Virus record (IMG/VR): IMGVR_UViG_3300020122_000144
Coordinates: 1-54,876 of that record
DNA from: a virus
Length of the DNA stretch: 54,876 bases
Direction: 5' to 3' (one strand)
Shown here: positions 7,090 to 13,839 of the stretch, piece by piece
How positions within the stretch are numbered: the first letter of the stretch is position 1
Layout: each line of letters opens with the position of its first letter
The notes under the pieces: generated by a model
What the model was told of the DNA's origin: nothing
The model's input: the letters and a program-made list of their open reading frames with translations, nothing else
The model's database searches: none
Position numbers and translations under genes: made by a program

Positions 7090-7596
7090 ATGTTGAACGC
7101 AGGAACGTACAAGGCGCGCGCGACGAAGGCTCTCTTGGCTCAGGTGGGCGCGAACAAGACCCCGGCGATCCAGATCGTCTTCCAGATTCAGGAGGGCGAA
7201 AAGCAGGGCGAGACGATCCGCTGGGACGGCTGGCTCACCACGAACGCGGACCGCACGCTGGAGTCGCTCGACTACTGCGGTTGGACCGGCGACGACATCA
7301 GCGTGTTCGCCAAGGAGGACGCGCCGCTGTGCGGGCTCGACCTGAACGACGTCGAGATCGTCGTCATCATGGAGCCCTACGGTGGCACCGACGAGACAAA
7401 GAAGGGGAAGATGTATCCCAAGGTCGACTGGGTCAACCGCTTCGGTGGTCGGGGGCTCAACGTCGAGAACGCGATGCCCGAGGCGGAGGCCGTGGCGTTC
7501 GCCGCGAAGATGAAGGGGCTCACGCTCGTGCGTCGCGCGAAGAACCCCGTCGCCGCAGCTCCGGCGGTCGCGACCAACGGCGGCAAGGCCTTCTGA
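7090..7596 (+). CDS. SSB-like OB-fold protein (DUF669-type)
   Basis: 168 residues. The N-terminal 75 residues (GTYKARATKALLAQVG, AIQIVFQIQEGE, ETIRWDGWLTT) have the beta-rich pattern of phage single-strand binding proteins that accompany Sak4-type recombinases. A region around 100-115 (EIVVIMEPYGGTDE, KVDWVNRFGG) resembles the conserved part of DUF669-like proteins. The tail is Ala-rich and flexible. Located two bases after the ATPase stop. Not the classical E. coli SSB type, as the acidic DDDIPF-like tip is absent. Confidence 0.65.
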   Translation: MLNAGTYKARATKALLAQVGANKTPAIQIVFQIQEGEKQGETIRWDGWLTTNADRTLESLDYCGWTGDDISVFAKEDAPLCGLDLNDVEIVVIMEPYGGTDETKKGKMYPKVDWVNRFGGRGLNVENAMPEAEAVAFAAKMKGLTLVRRAKNPVAAAPAVATNGGKAF

Positions 7597-7601
7597 TCTC
7601 C

Positions 7602-7657
7602 GCCGAGGGCATCGACCCCCTCGGCCGGCGCCCGGTGGACCGCCGTATCTGTCCACC
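7602..7657 (+). other. Two hairpins in the 7597-7735 gap
   Basis: A perfect 8-bp stem GCCGAGGG/CCCTCGGC (7602-7609 with 7618-7625) and a perfect 7-bp stem GGTGGAC/GTCCACC (7634-7640 with 7651-7657). Neither is followed by a T run, so they may be processing or partial-termination structures separating the recombination genes from the int region. The rest of the gap shows nothing else clear. Confidence 0.45.
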
Positions 7658-7735
7658 ACCTACGCGCAGCAGGATCGCCCCATCTTCCGAACACGGGCCG
7701 GCTTCGACTGCCGGATGCGCGACTGAGAAAACATC

Positions 7736-7912
7736 ATGAACACCGCCACCACAACGCCCGTCGCCTTCGCCAAGCGGGTTCGCATCGCCAACGATCCGCG
7801 CGTCGAAGGTCGCGTGATCGACATCGACCCGAGCGACGGCTGGGTGATGTGGGTCGGCGACGATCACTCGTGCCACATCTCGAAGCCCGACTATCTCGAG
7901 GTCGTCTCGTGA
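7736..7912 (+). CDS. Small hypothetical protein, 58 aa
   Basis: Begins MNTATTTPVAFAKRVRI and contains DPSDGWVMWVGDDHSCHI, suggesting a small beta-barrel (SH3-like) fold. Its TGA overlaps the GTG of the next gene. First gene after the hairpin-bearing gap. Confidence 0.55.
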   Translation: MNTATTTPVAFAKRVRIANDPRVEGRVIDIDPSDGWVMWVGDDHSCHISKPDYLEVVS

Positions 7913-8100
7913 GGTGCCCCACCACCCGAGGCCGCTGGCGCTGCCCGCTGGACCTCGACCACGACGGCGAGTGTGACGCCCGCGACGGCGAGCCCGAGTC
8001 GATGGTGACGCCGCGCGCGGTCAGGCCCGCTGCCGTGGTCCGCGTGGCCGGCGGTCGCTGTCCGACGTGTGATCAGCCGATGCCGGAGAAGACGCCGTGA
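7909..8100 (+). CDS. Small zinc-ribbon-like protein, 63 aa
   Basis: GTG start overlapping the upstream stop. Cysteines occur as C-x8-C-x8-C near the N-terminus (RCPTTRGRWRCPLDLDHDGEC) and as CPTCDQP near the C-terminus. Its stop overlaps the GTG of the excisionase-like gene, so it is co-translated with xis. Function unknown. Confidence 0.5.
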   Translation: MRCPTTRGRWRCPLDLDHDGECDARDGEPESMVTPRAVRPAAVVRVAGGRCPTCDQPMPEKTP

Positions 8101-8465
8101 CCTCCGCCCGCATGCTCTCACCGGAAGAGGTAGCCACCGAGCTCGGCGTCTCCCGGGCGACGGCCTACCGTCTTCTTCCTCAGCTCCGCCCAATCAAGGT
8201 CGGGAGCGTGTGGCGCGTGCAGCGTATCGATCTCGAGAACTGGATCAGAAAGAACCGCGACCAATGCCTCGACTCTTCAAGCGCGACGGAATCTGGTTCG
8301 CTTGGCTCCCCAAGCCCGGCGGAGGCACCCGCCGTCAAACGACGAACTGCACCGACCGGAAAGCGGCCGAGCGTCGCGCGGGCGAACTCGAACGCGAAGC
8401 CCTCGATCCGGCCCACGCAGCCGCGAACAAAGCCACGACCGTCGACGCGTGCAGCGAGTTCGTGA
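8097..8465 (+). CDS. Excisionase-like MerR/AlpA-type HTH protein
   Basis: 122 residues from a GTG at 8097. Residues 7-55 match the short winged-HTH of excisionase-family proteins: LSPEEVATELGVSRATAYRL, then RPIKVGSVWRVQRIDLENWI. Such proteins bend attachment-site DNA and direct the integrase to excise. The remaining 66 residues are Ser/Pro/Lys-rich and disordered, and they overlap the first 202 bases of the integrase gene in another frame. A functional protein may need only the first 55-60 residues. Confidence 0.75.
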   Translation: MTSARMLSPEEVATELGVSRATAYRLLPQLRPIKVGSVWRVQRIDLENWIRKNRDQCLDSSSATESGSLGSPSPAEAPAVKRRTAPTGKRPSVARANSNAKPSIRPTQPRTKPRPSTRAASS

Positions 8466-9556
8466 GCAGCCGCATGCGCCGCGGGCGCGCGGAGGGGACG
8501 CTGCACCACTACCGGACGAAGCTCGGTCACGTCGTGCGGCTCATGCCAGCGCGGCTCGCCGACATCGACGCGGCGGCGTGCGAGCGGTTCATCGAGACGC
8601 GGCTCGCCGAGGGCGCGGCGCAGACGACCGTGAAGAAGGAGATCCGCGCGCTGGGAGCGACGCTCCGTCACGCGCGCCGGTCCGGCCTCTACAGCCGCGA
8701 CGTGGAAGCGACGATCCCCGAACTCGAAGAGACGTACAAGCCCCGCGAGCGCTTCCTCGCGCCGCTGGAGCTCGTCGCCCTGGTCAACGCGCTGCCTCGC
8801 ACACGTGCGGCACATGTCGTCTTCATCGTCGCGACAGGCGCCCGGTGGTCGGAGTCGACACGGGCGCGACTGGACACGGACGTCGACGGCCCGATGGTCT
8901 TCCTCCGCGGCTCGAAGACGAAGAAGGCGCCGCGGACGGTGCCGGTCCCCCCGACGATGCGCGTCGCCCTCGCCTGGTCGCTGGCGCATGCCCCCGGCGA
9001 GCGCTTCGCCGCATGGAGCAACGTCCGCCGAGACCTCGCGAAAGCCTGCGCGACGATCGGCGTGAACCCCGTGACGCCGAACGACCTCCGCCGGACGTTC
9101 GGCACGTGGCTGCGGCAATCCGGCCTCGCGCCCGACCTCATCGGCAACGCCATGGGCCACGCGGACGGGCGGATGGCGGAGCGAATCTACGGGCGCATCG
9201 GCCCCGCGGACCTCGACAAGCTCATCACCGAACGCGGCCCGGCGCTCGCCGTTAGCGTGCAGTCTGCACCTATCCCCGCGACTGGGCTGCTAATGGGTGG
9301 TGACGTGGCCGAATCCAGCGCAATGCCGGCGTTTCCTGAGACTGGCCGCGGGCGCCCGTTGCTGCAAAAAGCCTCGAAAGCAGCAGCTAATCGTAGTGCC
9401 CAGACACGGAATCGAACCGCGGACACGGGGATTTTCAATCCGCGTGGAACGGCAGTAAACGTCGGCGAATCGTCGGATTCTGCGCACACGTGGGCTGCTA
9501 ATGGGCTGACGTTCCGCGCTCGCGCCCGCCGCTGGCTGATGCGGAGCGCGGCATGA
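8264..9556 (+). CDS. int: Tyrosine-family integrase
   Basis: 430 residues from ATG 8264 (MPRLFKRDGIWFAWLPK). An arm-type DNA-binding region is followed by a SAM-like core-binding domain (about 65-150) and the catalytic domain. Catalytic residues: Arg194 in ATGARWSES, Lys in RGSKTKKAPRTVP, NDLRRTF (273-279, Arg276; Asn where His is usual), His299 in GHADG, and nucleophile Tyr309 in AERIYGRI. Typical relatives end 20-40 residues after the Tyr; this frame runs on for 121 residues, and that extension contains the attP core and its flanking repeats. The stop overlaps the ATG of the next gene. Integration would replace the C-terminal tail with host-encoded sequence. Confidence 0.9.
   Translation: MPRLFKRDGIWFAWLPKPGGGTRRQTTNCTDRKAAERRAGELEREALDPAHAAANKATTVDACSEFVSSRMRRGRAEGTLHHYRTKLGHVVRLMPARLADIDAAACERFIETRLAEGAAQTTVKKEIRALGATLRHARRSGLYSRDVEATIPELEETYKPRERFLAPLELVALVNALPRTRAAHVVFIVATGARWSESTRARLDTDVDGPMVFLRGSKTKKAPRTVPVPPTMRVALAWSLAHAPGERFAAWSNVRRDLAKACATIGVNPVTPNDLRRTFGTWLRQSGLAPDLIGNAMGHADGRMAERIYGRIGPADLDKLITERGPALAVSVQSAPIPATGLLMGGDVAESSAMPAFPETGRGRPLLQKASKAAANRSAQTRNRTADTGIFNPRGTAVNVGESSDSAHTWAANGLTFRARARRWLMRSAA
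9283..9505. other. attP: attP region with candidate integrase arm sites
   Basis: The 15-bp sequence TGGGCTGCTAATGGG occurs twice as an exact direct repeat, at 9283-9297 and 9491-9505, flanking the tRNA-like core. A degenerate version (GCAGCTAAT) lies at about 9383-9391. The two copies fall in different reading frames, so they are conserved as DNA. Short direct repeats on both sides of a core are typical of integrase arm-type binding sites. Confidence 0.65.
9397..9441 (-). other. attP core: 3' part of a tRNA-Phe(GAA) gene
   Basis: On the minus strand these 45 bases read as a tRNA from the anticodon stem to position 73: anticodon loop TTGAAAA with anticodon GAA (9436-9434), stem partner TCC, variable loop, a five-pair T arm around TTCGATT, and an acceptor end TGGGCA. 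Against E. coli tRNA-Phe as remembered, 41 of 45 match. The 5' half of the tRNA is absent, so it is not a functional tRNA but the segment that restores the host gene on integration. Confidence 0.85.
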
Positions 9557-9735
9557 TCCCCGCCATCCTCATCTGGCGCGACGGCAGCGAGACGGAGCAG
9601 ATGGTCCCCGAGGGCAAGGACGTCCGCGTGGCGGGGACGTCGTTCACCCGCGTCGGGATGCAGCGGAGCAGGTTTCTCTACGTCGAGAAGGCGGAGCAGT
9701 TGCGTGCGGTGCCTGAGCCGGAGCGTGCGTCGTGA
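9553..9735 (+). CDS. Hypothetical protein, 60 aa
   Basis: MIPAILIWRDGSETEQMVPEG; a small beta-rich protein. The ATG overlaps the integrase stop, but attP lies upstream, so in a prophage this gene loses its link to int and would sit near the left prophage end. No family recognised. Confidence 0.5.
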   Translation: MIPAILIWRDGSETEQMVPEGKDVRVAGTSFTRVGMQRSRFLYVEKAEQLRAVPEPERAS

Positions 9736-10607
9736 GCTGCCACGAGTGCACGTGCCTCCAGTGCTGCAACGCGCGGACGGTTCAACGGACCGCTGAGGCG
9801 ACCCCGGTCGAGCCCGTGCGCAACTGTTGGGCCTGCAACGACCCGTGCTCGTGGTCCGACGCCTCGCAGGTCTTCTGCACGACGTGCCGGCCCGACGAGC
9901 AACGCCGAGAGAGGGCAATTCCCAAGGAGGTGAGCGATGGCGAGCAAGAAAGCGGAAGCGCTGCAACTGGCGGACGGCGAGATCGCGGTGTGGAAGCGTC
10001 GCGCCCTGAAAGCGGAGTCGCGCGAGCACTCGGCCCGTGTGGTTCTGGAAGCGACGATACAGAGGCACGAGGCGATTCTGCGCAGCCTCGTCTGGCACAA
10101 GGACGACCGGAAGACCGTCGAGCAGGCTATCCGGTTGATGCGCGCGGCAGGCTCATAGTCGACGGCGAGTGCATCAGCACGGACCCGAGCAATCGAGCGT
10201 GCGCATGCTGTCTCGCTCGTTGGGCAAAGGCCGAGGCTGGTGATAAGGCGTGCAAAGCCGGGGTCTTCGGCCACTCCGGCGCGTTCGCTGGCGAGGGATG
10301 CGCGGGCTGCGATGCCGAGCACCGGCGCATGATGGACAAGCACGTCGGGCCGATTCTTCCGGGCTCACCCGAGCACGAGGCGAAGCTCATGGAGGCCGAG
10401 CTTCGGACGTTCACGCAGGGCTGGAACGAGGCGGTCGCGTCGTGCTGCACGTGGCTGCGGATGCGCGGCACGATCGACCCGGCCGATCCGAACCTGACGC
10501 GGCTCCGGTATCTCGACGCCGATGCGTTGCACATCGCGCGCGGGCCGCTCGACGAAGAGGCGGGGGACAGCGTGGGCAATGCCCAGGAATCACAGGAGAA
10601 AACATGA
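9732..10607 (+). CDS. Cysteine-rich ORF of 291 aa, possibly two genes in one frame
   Basis: GTG start at 9732 coupled to the previous stop. The first 65 residues are Cys-rich (SCHECTCLQCCN, NCWACNDPC, FCTTCRP) and look like zinc ribbons. Residues about 137-291 also look genuine (RACACCLARW, CAGCDAEHRR, a helical end). The middle (about 70-135) has the Arg/Gly/Ser composition of an out-of-frame shadow, and there the separate gene 9937-10158 is read in another frame. No stop divides the two good parts. Either a genuine long protein fully overlaps the small gene, or a stop/start between two genes has been lost or misread. Confidence 0.5.
   Translation: MSCHECTCLQCCNARTVQRTAEATPVEPVRNCWACNDPCSWSDASQVFCTTCRPDEQRRERAIPKEVSDGEQESGSAATGGRRDRGVEASRPESGVARALGPCGSGSDDTEARGDSAQPRLAQGRPEDRRAGYPVDARGRLIVDGECISTDPSNRACACCLARWAKAEAGDKACKAGVFGHSGAFAGEGCAGCDAEHRRMMDKHVGPILPGSPEHEAKLMEAELRTFTQGWNEAVASCCTWLRMRGTIDPADPNLTRLRYLDADALHIARGPLDEEAGDSVGNAQESQEKT
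9937..10158 (+). CDS. Nested small protein, 73 aa
   Basis: ATG at 9937 is preceded by AAGGAGG ending eight bases upstream, one of the best ribosome sites in the early operon. The product (MASKKAEALQLADGEIAVWK and onward) is a regular amphipathic helix-rich protein, with codons ending mostly in G or C. It lies fully inside the 291-residue frame at 9732-10607. Function unknown. Confidence 0.65.
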   Translation: MASKKAEALQLADGEIAVWKRRALKAESREHSARVVLEATIQRHEAILRSLVWHKDDRKTVEQAIRLMRAAGS

Positions 10608-11221
10608 GCAAGCCGATTCGAGAGTGGGCGCTGGAGACCGTCCCGAGCGACGACATGCTCTGGAAGGGCGGGTGGGGCTCGCAGGTGATGTTCTTCCGCG
10701 ACGACCTCCGATACCTGATGGGTTCGGGACTCGACTACGAGGACGCCAAGGGGCTCGGGCGGGTCATCTCTACGCACACGAGCAAGTCGATCGCGCTCCC
10801 CGTCGTCGAGTACGACCGCAAAGACATCGGGCTGCGCGTCATCCTTCGCGACAACTTCCACGACTGGAAGCTCAGCGTCATCAGCGAGAGGCCGATCACG
10901 TCGTGCTTCGACGGCCTGTTCCACACCACGCCGCCGGTGGAGCCCGAGTACACGGGCGACTACCTGTCGCCCTGCTACTTCGAGGGCTTCCCGCGCGATC
11001 TGGTCTTCGGTTACCTGTCGAAGTCGGACGGTCGCCGCTGGTCTGCGATGCCTAGCGGCCGTCACGGCGTGTGGACGACGCTGTTCCTCATCCTGCGCGA
11101 GTTGGGCGCAGTGAAGCCGCACGTCTGGAATACCAAGGCTGCGCACCGAGCACAGATCGACGCGGACACCGCGAAGCGCATGGCGCGTGCGGCTGCGGAG
11201 AAAGGGTCCGTGGAGCGATGA
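10604..11221 (+). CDS. Hypothetical protein upstream of queC, 205 aa
   Basis: ATG with GGAG seven bases upstream. Mixed alpha/beta protein with many aromatic residues (MLWKGGWGSQVMFF, DWKLSVIS, YLSPCYFEGFPRDLVFGYL) and a helical C-terminus. I do not recognise a family. Its stop overlaps the queC start, so it may work with the 7-deazaguanine genes, but no catalytic motif is evident. Confidence 0.6.
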   Translation: MSKPIREWALETVPSDDMLWKGGWGSQVMFFRDDLRYLMGSGLDYEDAKGLGRVISTHTSKSIALPVVEYDRKDIGLRVILRDNFHDWKLSVISERPITSCFDGLFHTTPPVEPEYTGDYLSPCYFEGFPRDLVFGYLSKSDGRRWSAMPSGRHGVWTTLFLILRELGAVKPHVWNTKAAHRAQIDADTAKRMARAAAEKGSVER

Positions 11222-11952
11222 GCGAATCCAGTCGTAACCCCATGTCGAACCGCGCTGTCGTCGTCCTCTCGGGCGGGCTCGACTCCGTCGCGGCGCTCTG
11301 CTGGGCGCGCGCTCGCTACACGGAGCTCCAGGCGATCACGTTCGAGTACGGGCAGCCAGCGAGAAACCAGGAGGTGCCCGCCGCGCAGCGCTCCGCCGCC
11401 AAGTTGGGCGTCGGCTGGCGCGTCGTTGGGCTGAGCGACGCGCTGCGGCCCGAGAAGCCGGGCGGCATCCTTGGCGGCGTTCAGGACCACGACACGTCTC
11501 GCTTTGGCGGGGTCGATCGCGCCTTCGTGCCCGGTCGCAATGGGCTCTTCGCGCTGGTCGCGCTCTCGCACTCGTGCTCGTGGTGGCCGAACGGAAACGT
11601 CGACATCGTCATGGGCGCCTGCGCCGAGGACCAGGCCGGGTTCCCTGACTGTCGGCCGGCGAACCTCGACAAGCTCGCGATGGGGCTGCGGGCCTGCTTC
11701 GGACGATCCGTCACGGTCCGGCTGCCGTGGGCGGAGTCGACGAAGAGTCAGATCCTCTACGCGGTGAAGCCCGACGCGGAAGCGCTCTGGATCGTCCAGC
11801 GCTCTTACTCCTGCTATCGCGAGGACGGCCCGTGCCTGCGTTGCGGGGCGTGCGTCAAGCGGAAGGCCGCCTTCGACGCCCACCCGGACATCCTCGACCT
11901 TTCTCAGCGGACGCACATGACCGGCGGCGACCCCGCGCGGGCGGTCCGTTGA
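11218..11952 (+). CDS. queC: QueC, 7-cyano-7-deazaguanine (preQ0) synthase
   Basis: 244 residues. The ATP pyrophosphatase (PP-loop) motif SGGLDS is at 18-23, FEYGQ at 42-46, FVPGRN at 103-108, PDCR at 143-146, and the four zinc cysteines are Cys199, 206, 209 and 212 (SCYREDGPCLRCGAC). QueC turns 7-carboxy-7-deazaguanine and ammonia into preQ0 using ATP. No folE, queD or queE is recognisable here, so the precursor would have to come from the host. The next gene, overlapping by TGATG, is DpdA-like, which points to DNA modification instead of tRNA queuosine. All key motifs are intact. Confidence 0.93.
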   Translation: MSESSRNPMSNRAVVVLSGGLDSVAALCWARARYTELQAITFEYGQPARNQEVPAAQRSAAKLGVGWRVVGLSDALRPEKPGGILGGVQDHDTSRFGGVDRAFVPGRNGLFALVALSHSCSWWPNGNVDIVMGACAEDQAGFPDCRPANLDKLAMGLRACFGRSVTVRLPWAESTKSQILYAVKPDAEALWIVQRSYSCYREDGPCLRCGACVKRKAAFDAHPDILDLSQRTHMTGGDPARAVR

Positions 11953-12593
11953 TGATGTTCATCGGCTCCACGCGCGCGAAGCGCCTCGTTGACCGTTCGA
12001 TCGCGAACGGATGGGGACGCCTGTTCTGCTGCGAGAAGCCGGCACCGCGGCCCGGCGAACCGTGGGCACTCGACAACGGGGCGTTCCCTGCGTGGTTCCA
12101 CAAGAGGCCGTGGAGCGCTGCCGCGTTCCTGCGAAGCGTTGAACAATCAGCCGGGCTGCACCCGCCGACAATGGCCGTCCTCCCCGACAAGGTCGCCGAG
12201 GGCCACGCCTCGCTTGAGTGGTCGCTGCGGTGGCTCGCGCTCAACATCCTTCCGGCTTTCCCCTGGTACCTCGCGGTGCAGGACGGGATGGCGTTCGATG
12301 ACGTCGAGCGGGCGCTACCCGAGGTCGCCGGCCTGTTTCTCGGCGGCACCGACGCCTTCAAGGCCACGGCGCCCGCGTGGCGCGCGCTCGCGCACAAGCA
12401 CGGCAAGAAGTTCCACTACGCCCGCGTGAGCACGCAGAACCGGCTGCGTGCCGCCATCGACTGCGGCGCCGACTCCGCCGACTCCGCGCAGATGCTCTGG
12501 AGCACGAAGTACGACGGCAACCACTGGGATCGGTTCGAGCGCTGGTGGCGAGACAACATGGCGCAAGAACCGCTCTTCAAGAGGACAGCATGA
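11952..12593 (+). CDS. dpdA: DpdA-like DNA guanine transglycosylase
   Basis: 213 residues; TGATG overlap with queC (a second ATG follows at 11955). The sequence follows the TGT/DpdA barrel: LDNGAF at 40-45 (where TGT has DSGGF), VLPDKV at 76-81, VQDG at 109-112, LFLGGTDAFK at 128-137, HYARVST at 155-161, and GADSADS at 172-178, matching the strand that carries the nucleophilic Asp in tRNA-guanine transglycosylases. DpdA enzymes swap guanine in DNA for preQ0, protecting phage DNA from restriction. This is a compact, single-domain version, lacking the C-terminal zinc site of tRNA enzymes. Adjacent queC supports the assignment; which deazaguanine is installed is inference. Confidence 0.8.
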   Translation: MMFIGSTRAKRLVDRSIANGWGRLFCCEKPAPRPGEPWALDNGAFPAWFHKRPWSAAAFLRSVEQSAGLHPPTMAVLPDKVAEGHASLEWSLRWLALNILPAFPWYLAVQDGMAFDDVERALPEVAGLFLGGTDAFKATAPAWRALAHKHGKKFHYARVSTQNRLRAAIDCGADSADSAQMLWSTKYDGNHWDRFERWWRDNMAQEPLFKRTA

Positions 12594-12988
12594 GCAACGA
12601 GAAGAAAGATTCAACGCCGATGCCGGGCGCCGCTCGCGAGACCCCGCCGCCGTTCGGTGCAGGGTTCACGTGCGAATACTGCGGCTGCGCCAAGGCCGAT
12701 CACGCGGTGCCTTGCCCGGTGCCGTGTCCGTCGTTGAGTTTGCGCGGGCAGTCGCCTCGCGCTGCGGATAGCTCGGGCTCCGCTCCGAAACGCGGTGACA
12801 TCTACGTTTCGGTCTCCGAGCACGACAAGGGGCGTCGCTACGAAGTCCGGCACGTGAACGCCATCATCTTCGTGCCGCTCGACAGCGGCGACGGAGCCGA
12901 TGCGCTCTCGGCAGAGACGTTCGCAGCGAACTTCAAGCGGGCCGAGGCGGGGCCGTTCACATCGCAAGAAGAAGGACCGAAACGATGA
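12590..12988 (+). CDS. Hypothetical protein with CxxC, 132 aa
   Basis: N-terminal disordered segment, then TCEYCGCAKADH (a CxxCxC-His group), a Pro/Ser linker, and a beta-rich C-terminal half (GDIYVSVSEHD, RRYEVRHVNAIIFVPLD). Coupled to dpdA by ATGA. Function unknown. Confidence 0.55.
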   Translation: MSNEKKDSTPMPGAARETPPPFGAGFTCEYCGCAKADHAVPCPVPCPSLSLRGQSPRAADSSGSAPKRGDIYVSVSEHDKGRRYEVRHVNAIIFVPLDSGDGADALSAETFAANFKRAEAGPFTSQEEGPKR

Positions 12989-13068
12989 GCCCGTGTCCCT
13001 ACTGTCACCGGGTGCGCAGCGAATGCTCGTGCCGCCACTGCGCTGCGCTCACGAAAGGCAAACCCTGA
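12985..13068 (+). CDS. Zinc-knuckle microprotein, 27 aa
   Basis: MSPCPYCHRVRSECSCRHC followed by AALTKGKP. CxxC, then CSCxxC: enough ligands for one zinc ion. ATG overlaps the upstream stop and the TGA shares a base with the next ATG. Among the shortest coupled genes here. Confidence 0.45.
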   Translation: MSPCPYCHRVRSECSCRHCAALTKGKP

Positions 13069-13349
13069 TGGCGCGGCAACCGACTAGCGACTGCGACCCG
13101 GGCATCTACGAGAACGGTCGAACGGTCTGCGTTCTCGCGGGCACATCCACCGCGATCGAGGCGGTCGTGGTGCGCGTGCGCGAGGAGATGAAGATCGCTC
13201 TCGACTGGCACTACGTCGGTGGGCGCGCGTGCGTGCTCACGACGGAGCCAGAGGGGCTCGACGCCGGCATCTACGAGGCGATCAAGATGGCGTTGCCCAT
13301 CATGCTTTCAGCCTCGCCTTCTGGACCCGCAGCCTCGGGGGACCGATGA
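13068..13349 (+). CDS. Hypothetical protein, 93 aa
   Basis: Two-layer alpha/beta pattern: STAIEAVVVRVREEMKIALDW, YVGGRACVLTTEPEG, then a helix. TGATG start coupling. No recognised family. Confidence 0.55.
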   Translation: MARQPTSDCDPGIYENGRTVCVLAGTSTAIEAVVVRVREEMKIALDWHYVGGRACVLTTEPEGLDAGIYEAIKMALPIMLSASPSGPAASGDR

Positions 13350-13606
13350 CGGCGGTAGCACATCCGGTTCTCGCCGGGCTCGCCGGCTGGCATCGCTGGA
13401 GCAATTGGGCTGCGCACTTCTACGTGAACGGCGCGCACCTTTGCTCCGCGCACCACGGGACGTTCATGGGTGGTCATCGGGAGCCGCGCCGACCGGACCC
13501 CGCCGAGGTCGCGCCGACCGGCATTCCCTACGGGAAGGTCTGTCAGCGCTGCCTCAAGCTGAAAAGCGCAACGCCGGCACCACGCGCAGCCGAGGAGAAG
13601 AAATGA
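13346..13606 (+). CDS. Hypothetical His/Cys protein, 86 aa
   Basis: Tryptophan- and histidine-rich N-terminal half (LAGWHRWSNWAAHFY, HLCSAHHGTF) and KVCQRCLKLK near the end, so a mixed Cys/His metal site is plausible. ATGA coupling both ends. Confidence 0.5.
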   Translation: MTAVAHPVLAGLAGWHRWSNWAAHFYVNGAHLCSAHHGTFMGGHREPRRPDPAEVAPTGIPYGKVCQRCLKLKSATPAPRAAEEKK

Positions 13607-13839
13607 CGAAGCGACGCATCACGTCCAGCGAACTGCTCACGCTCGCCGACACCATCTGCAAGCTGAGCGGCGAGTCCGGTCACGTCTCGCAGTACGGCGC
13701 GATCACCGAGAAGCTGAATTCGGCGCTCGTCGATGTGCTGTCCGCCGCGCAATCCGCAGCCTTCCAAGAGGCTCGCGAGGCACACAATAAGGCGACGATG
13801 GCCGCCGAGGCGGCGCCGTCCGAGGGCGCCGACCGATGA
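13603..13839 (+). CDS. Helical hypothetical protein, 78 aa
   Basis: All-helical composition (SELLTLADTICKLSGE, EKLNSALVDVLSAAQSAAF). ATG six bases after a GGAG. No family recognised. Confidence 0.55.
   Translation: MTKRRITSSELLTLADTICKLSGESGHVSQYGAITEKLNSALVDVLSAAQSAAFQEAREAHNKATMAAEAAPSEGADR

Noticed and set aside
7602-7657. Rho-independent terminator after the SSB-like gene
   Set aside because: Two good hairpins but no T run follows either one.
9397-9441. Functional tRNA gene
   Set aside because: The D arm and 5' acceptor strand are absent; only the anticodon arm to position 73 is present, so it is an attachment site.
10127-11916. Long minus frames opposite queC and its neighbour
   Set aside because: Shadows of the + strand genes, which carry complete QueC motifs.
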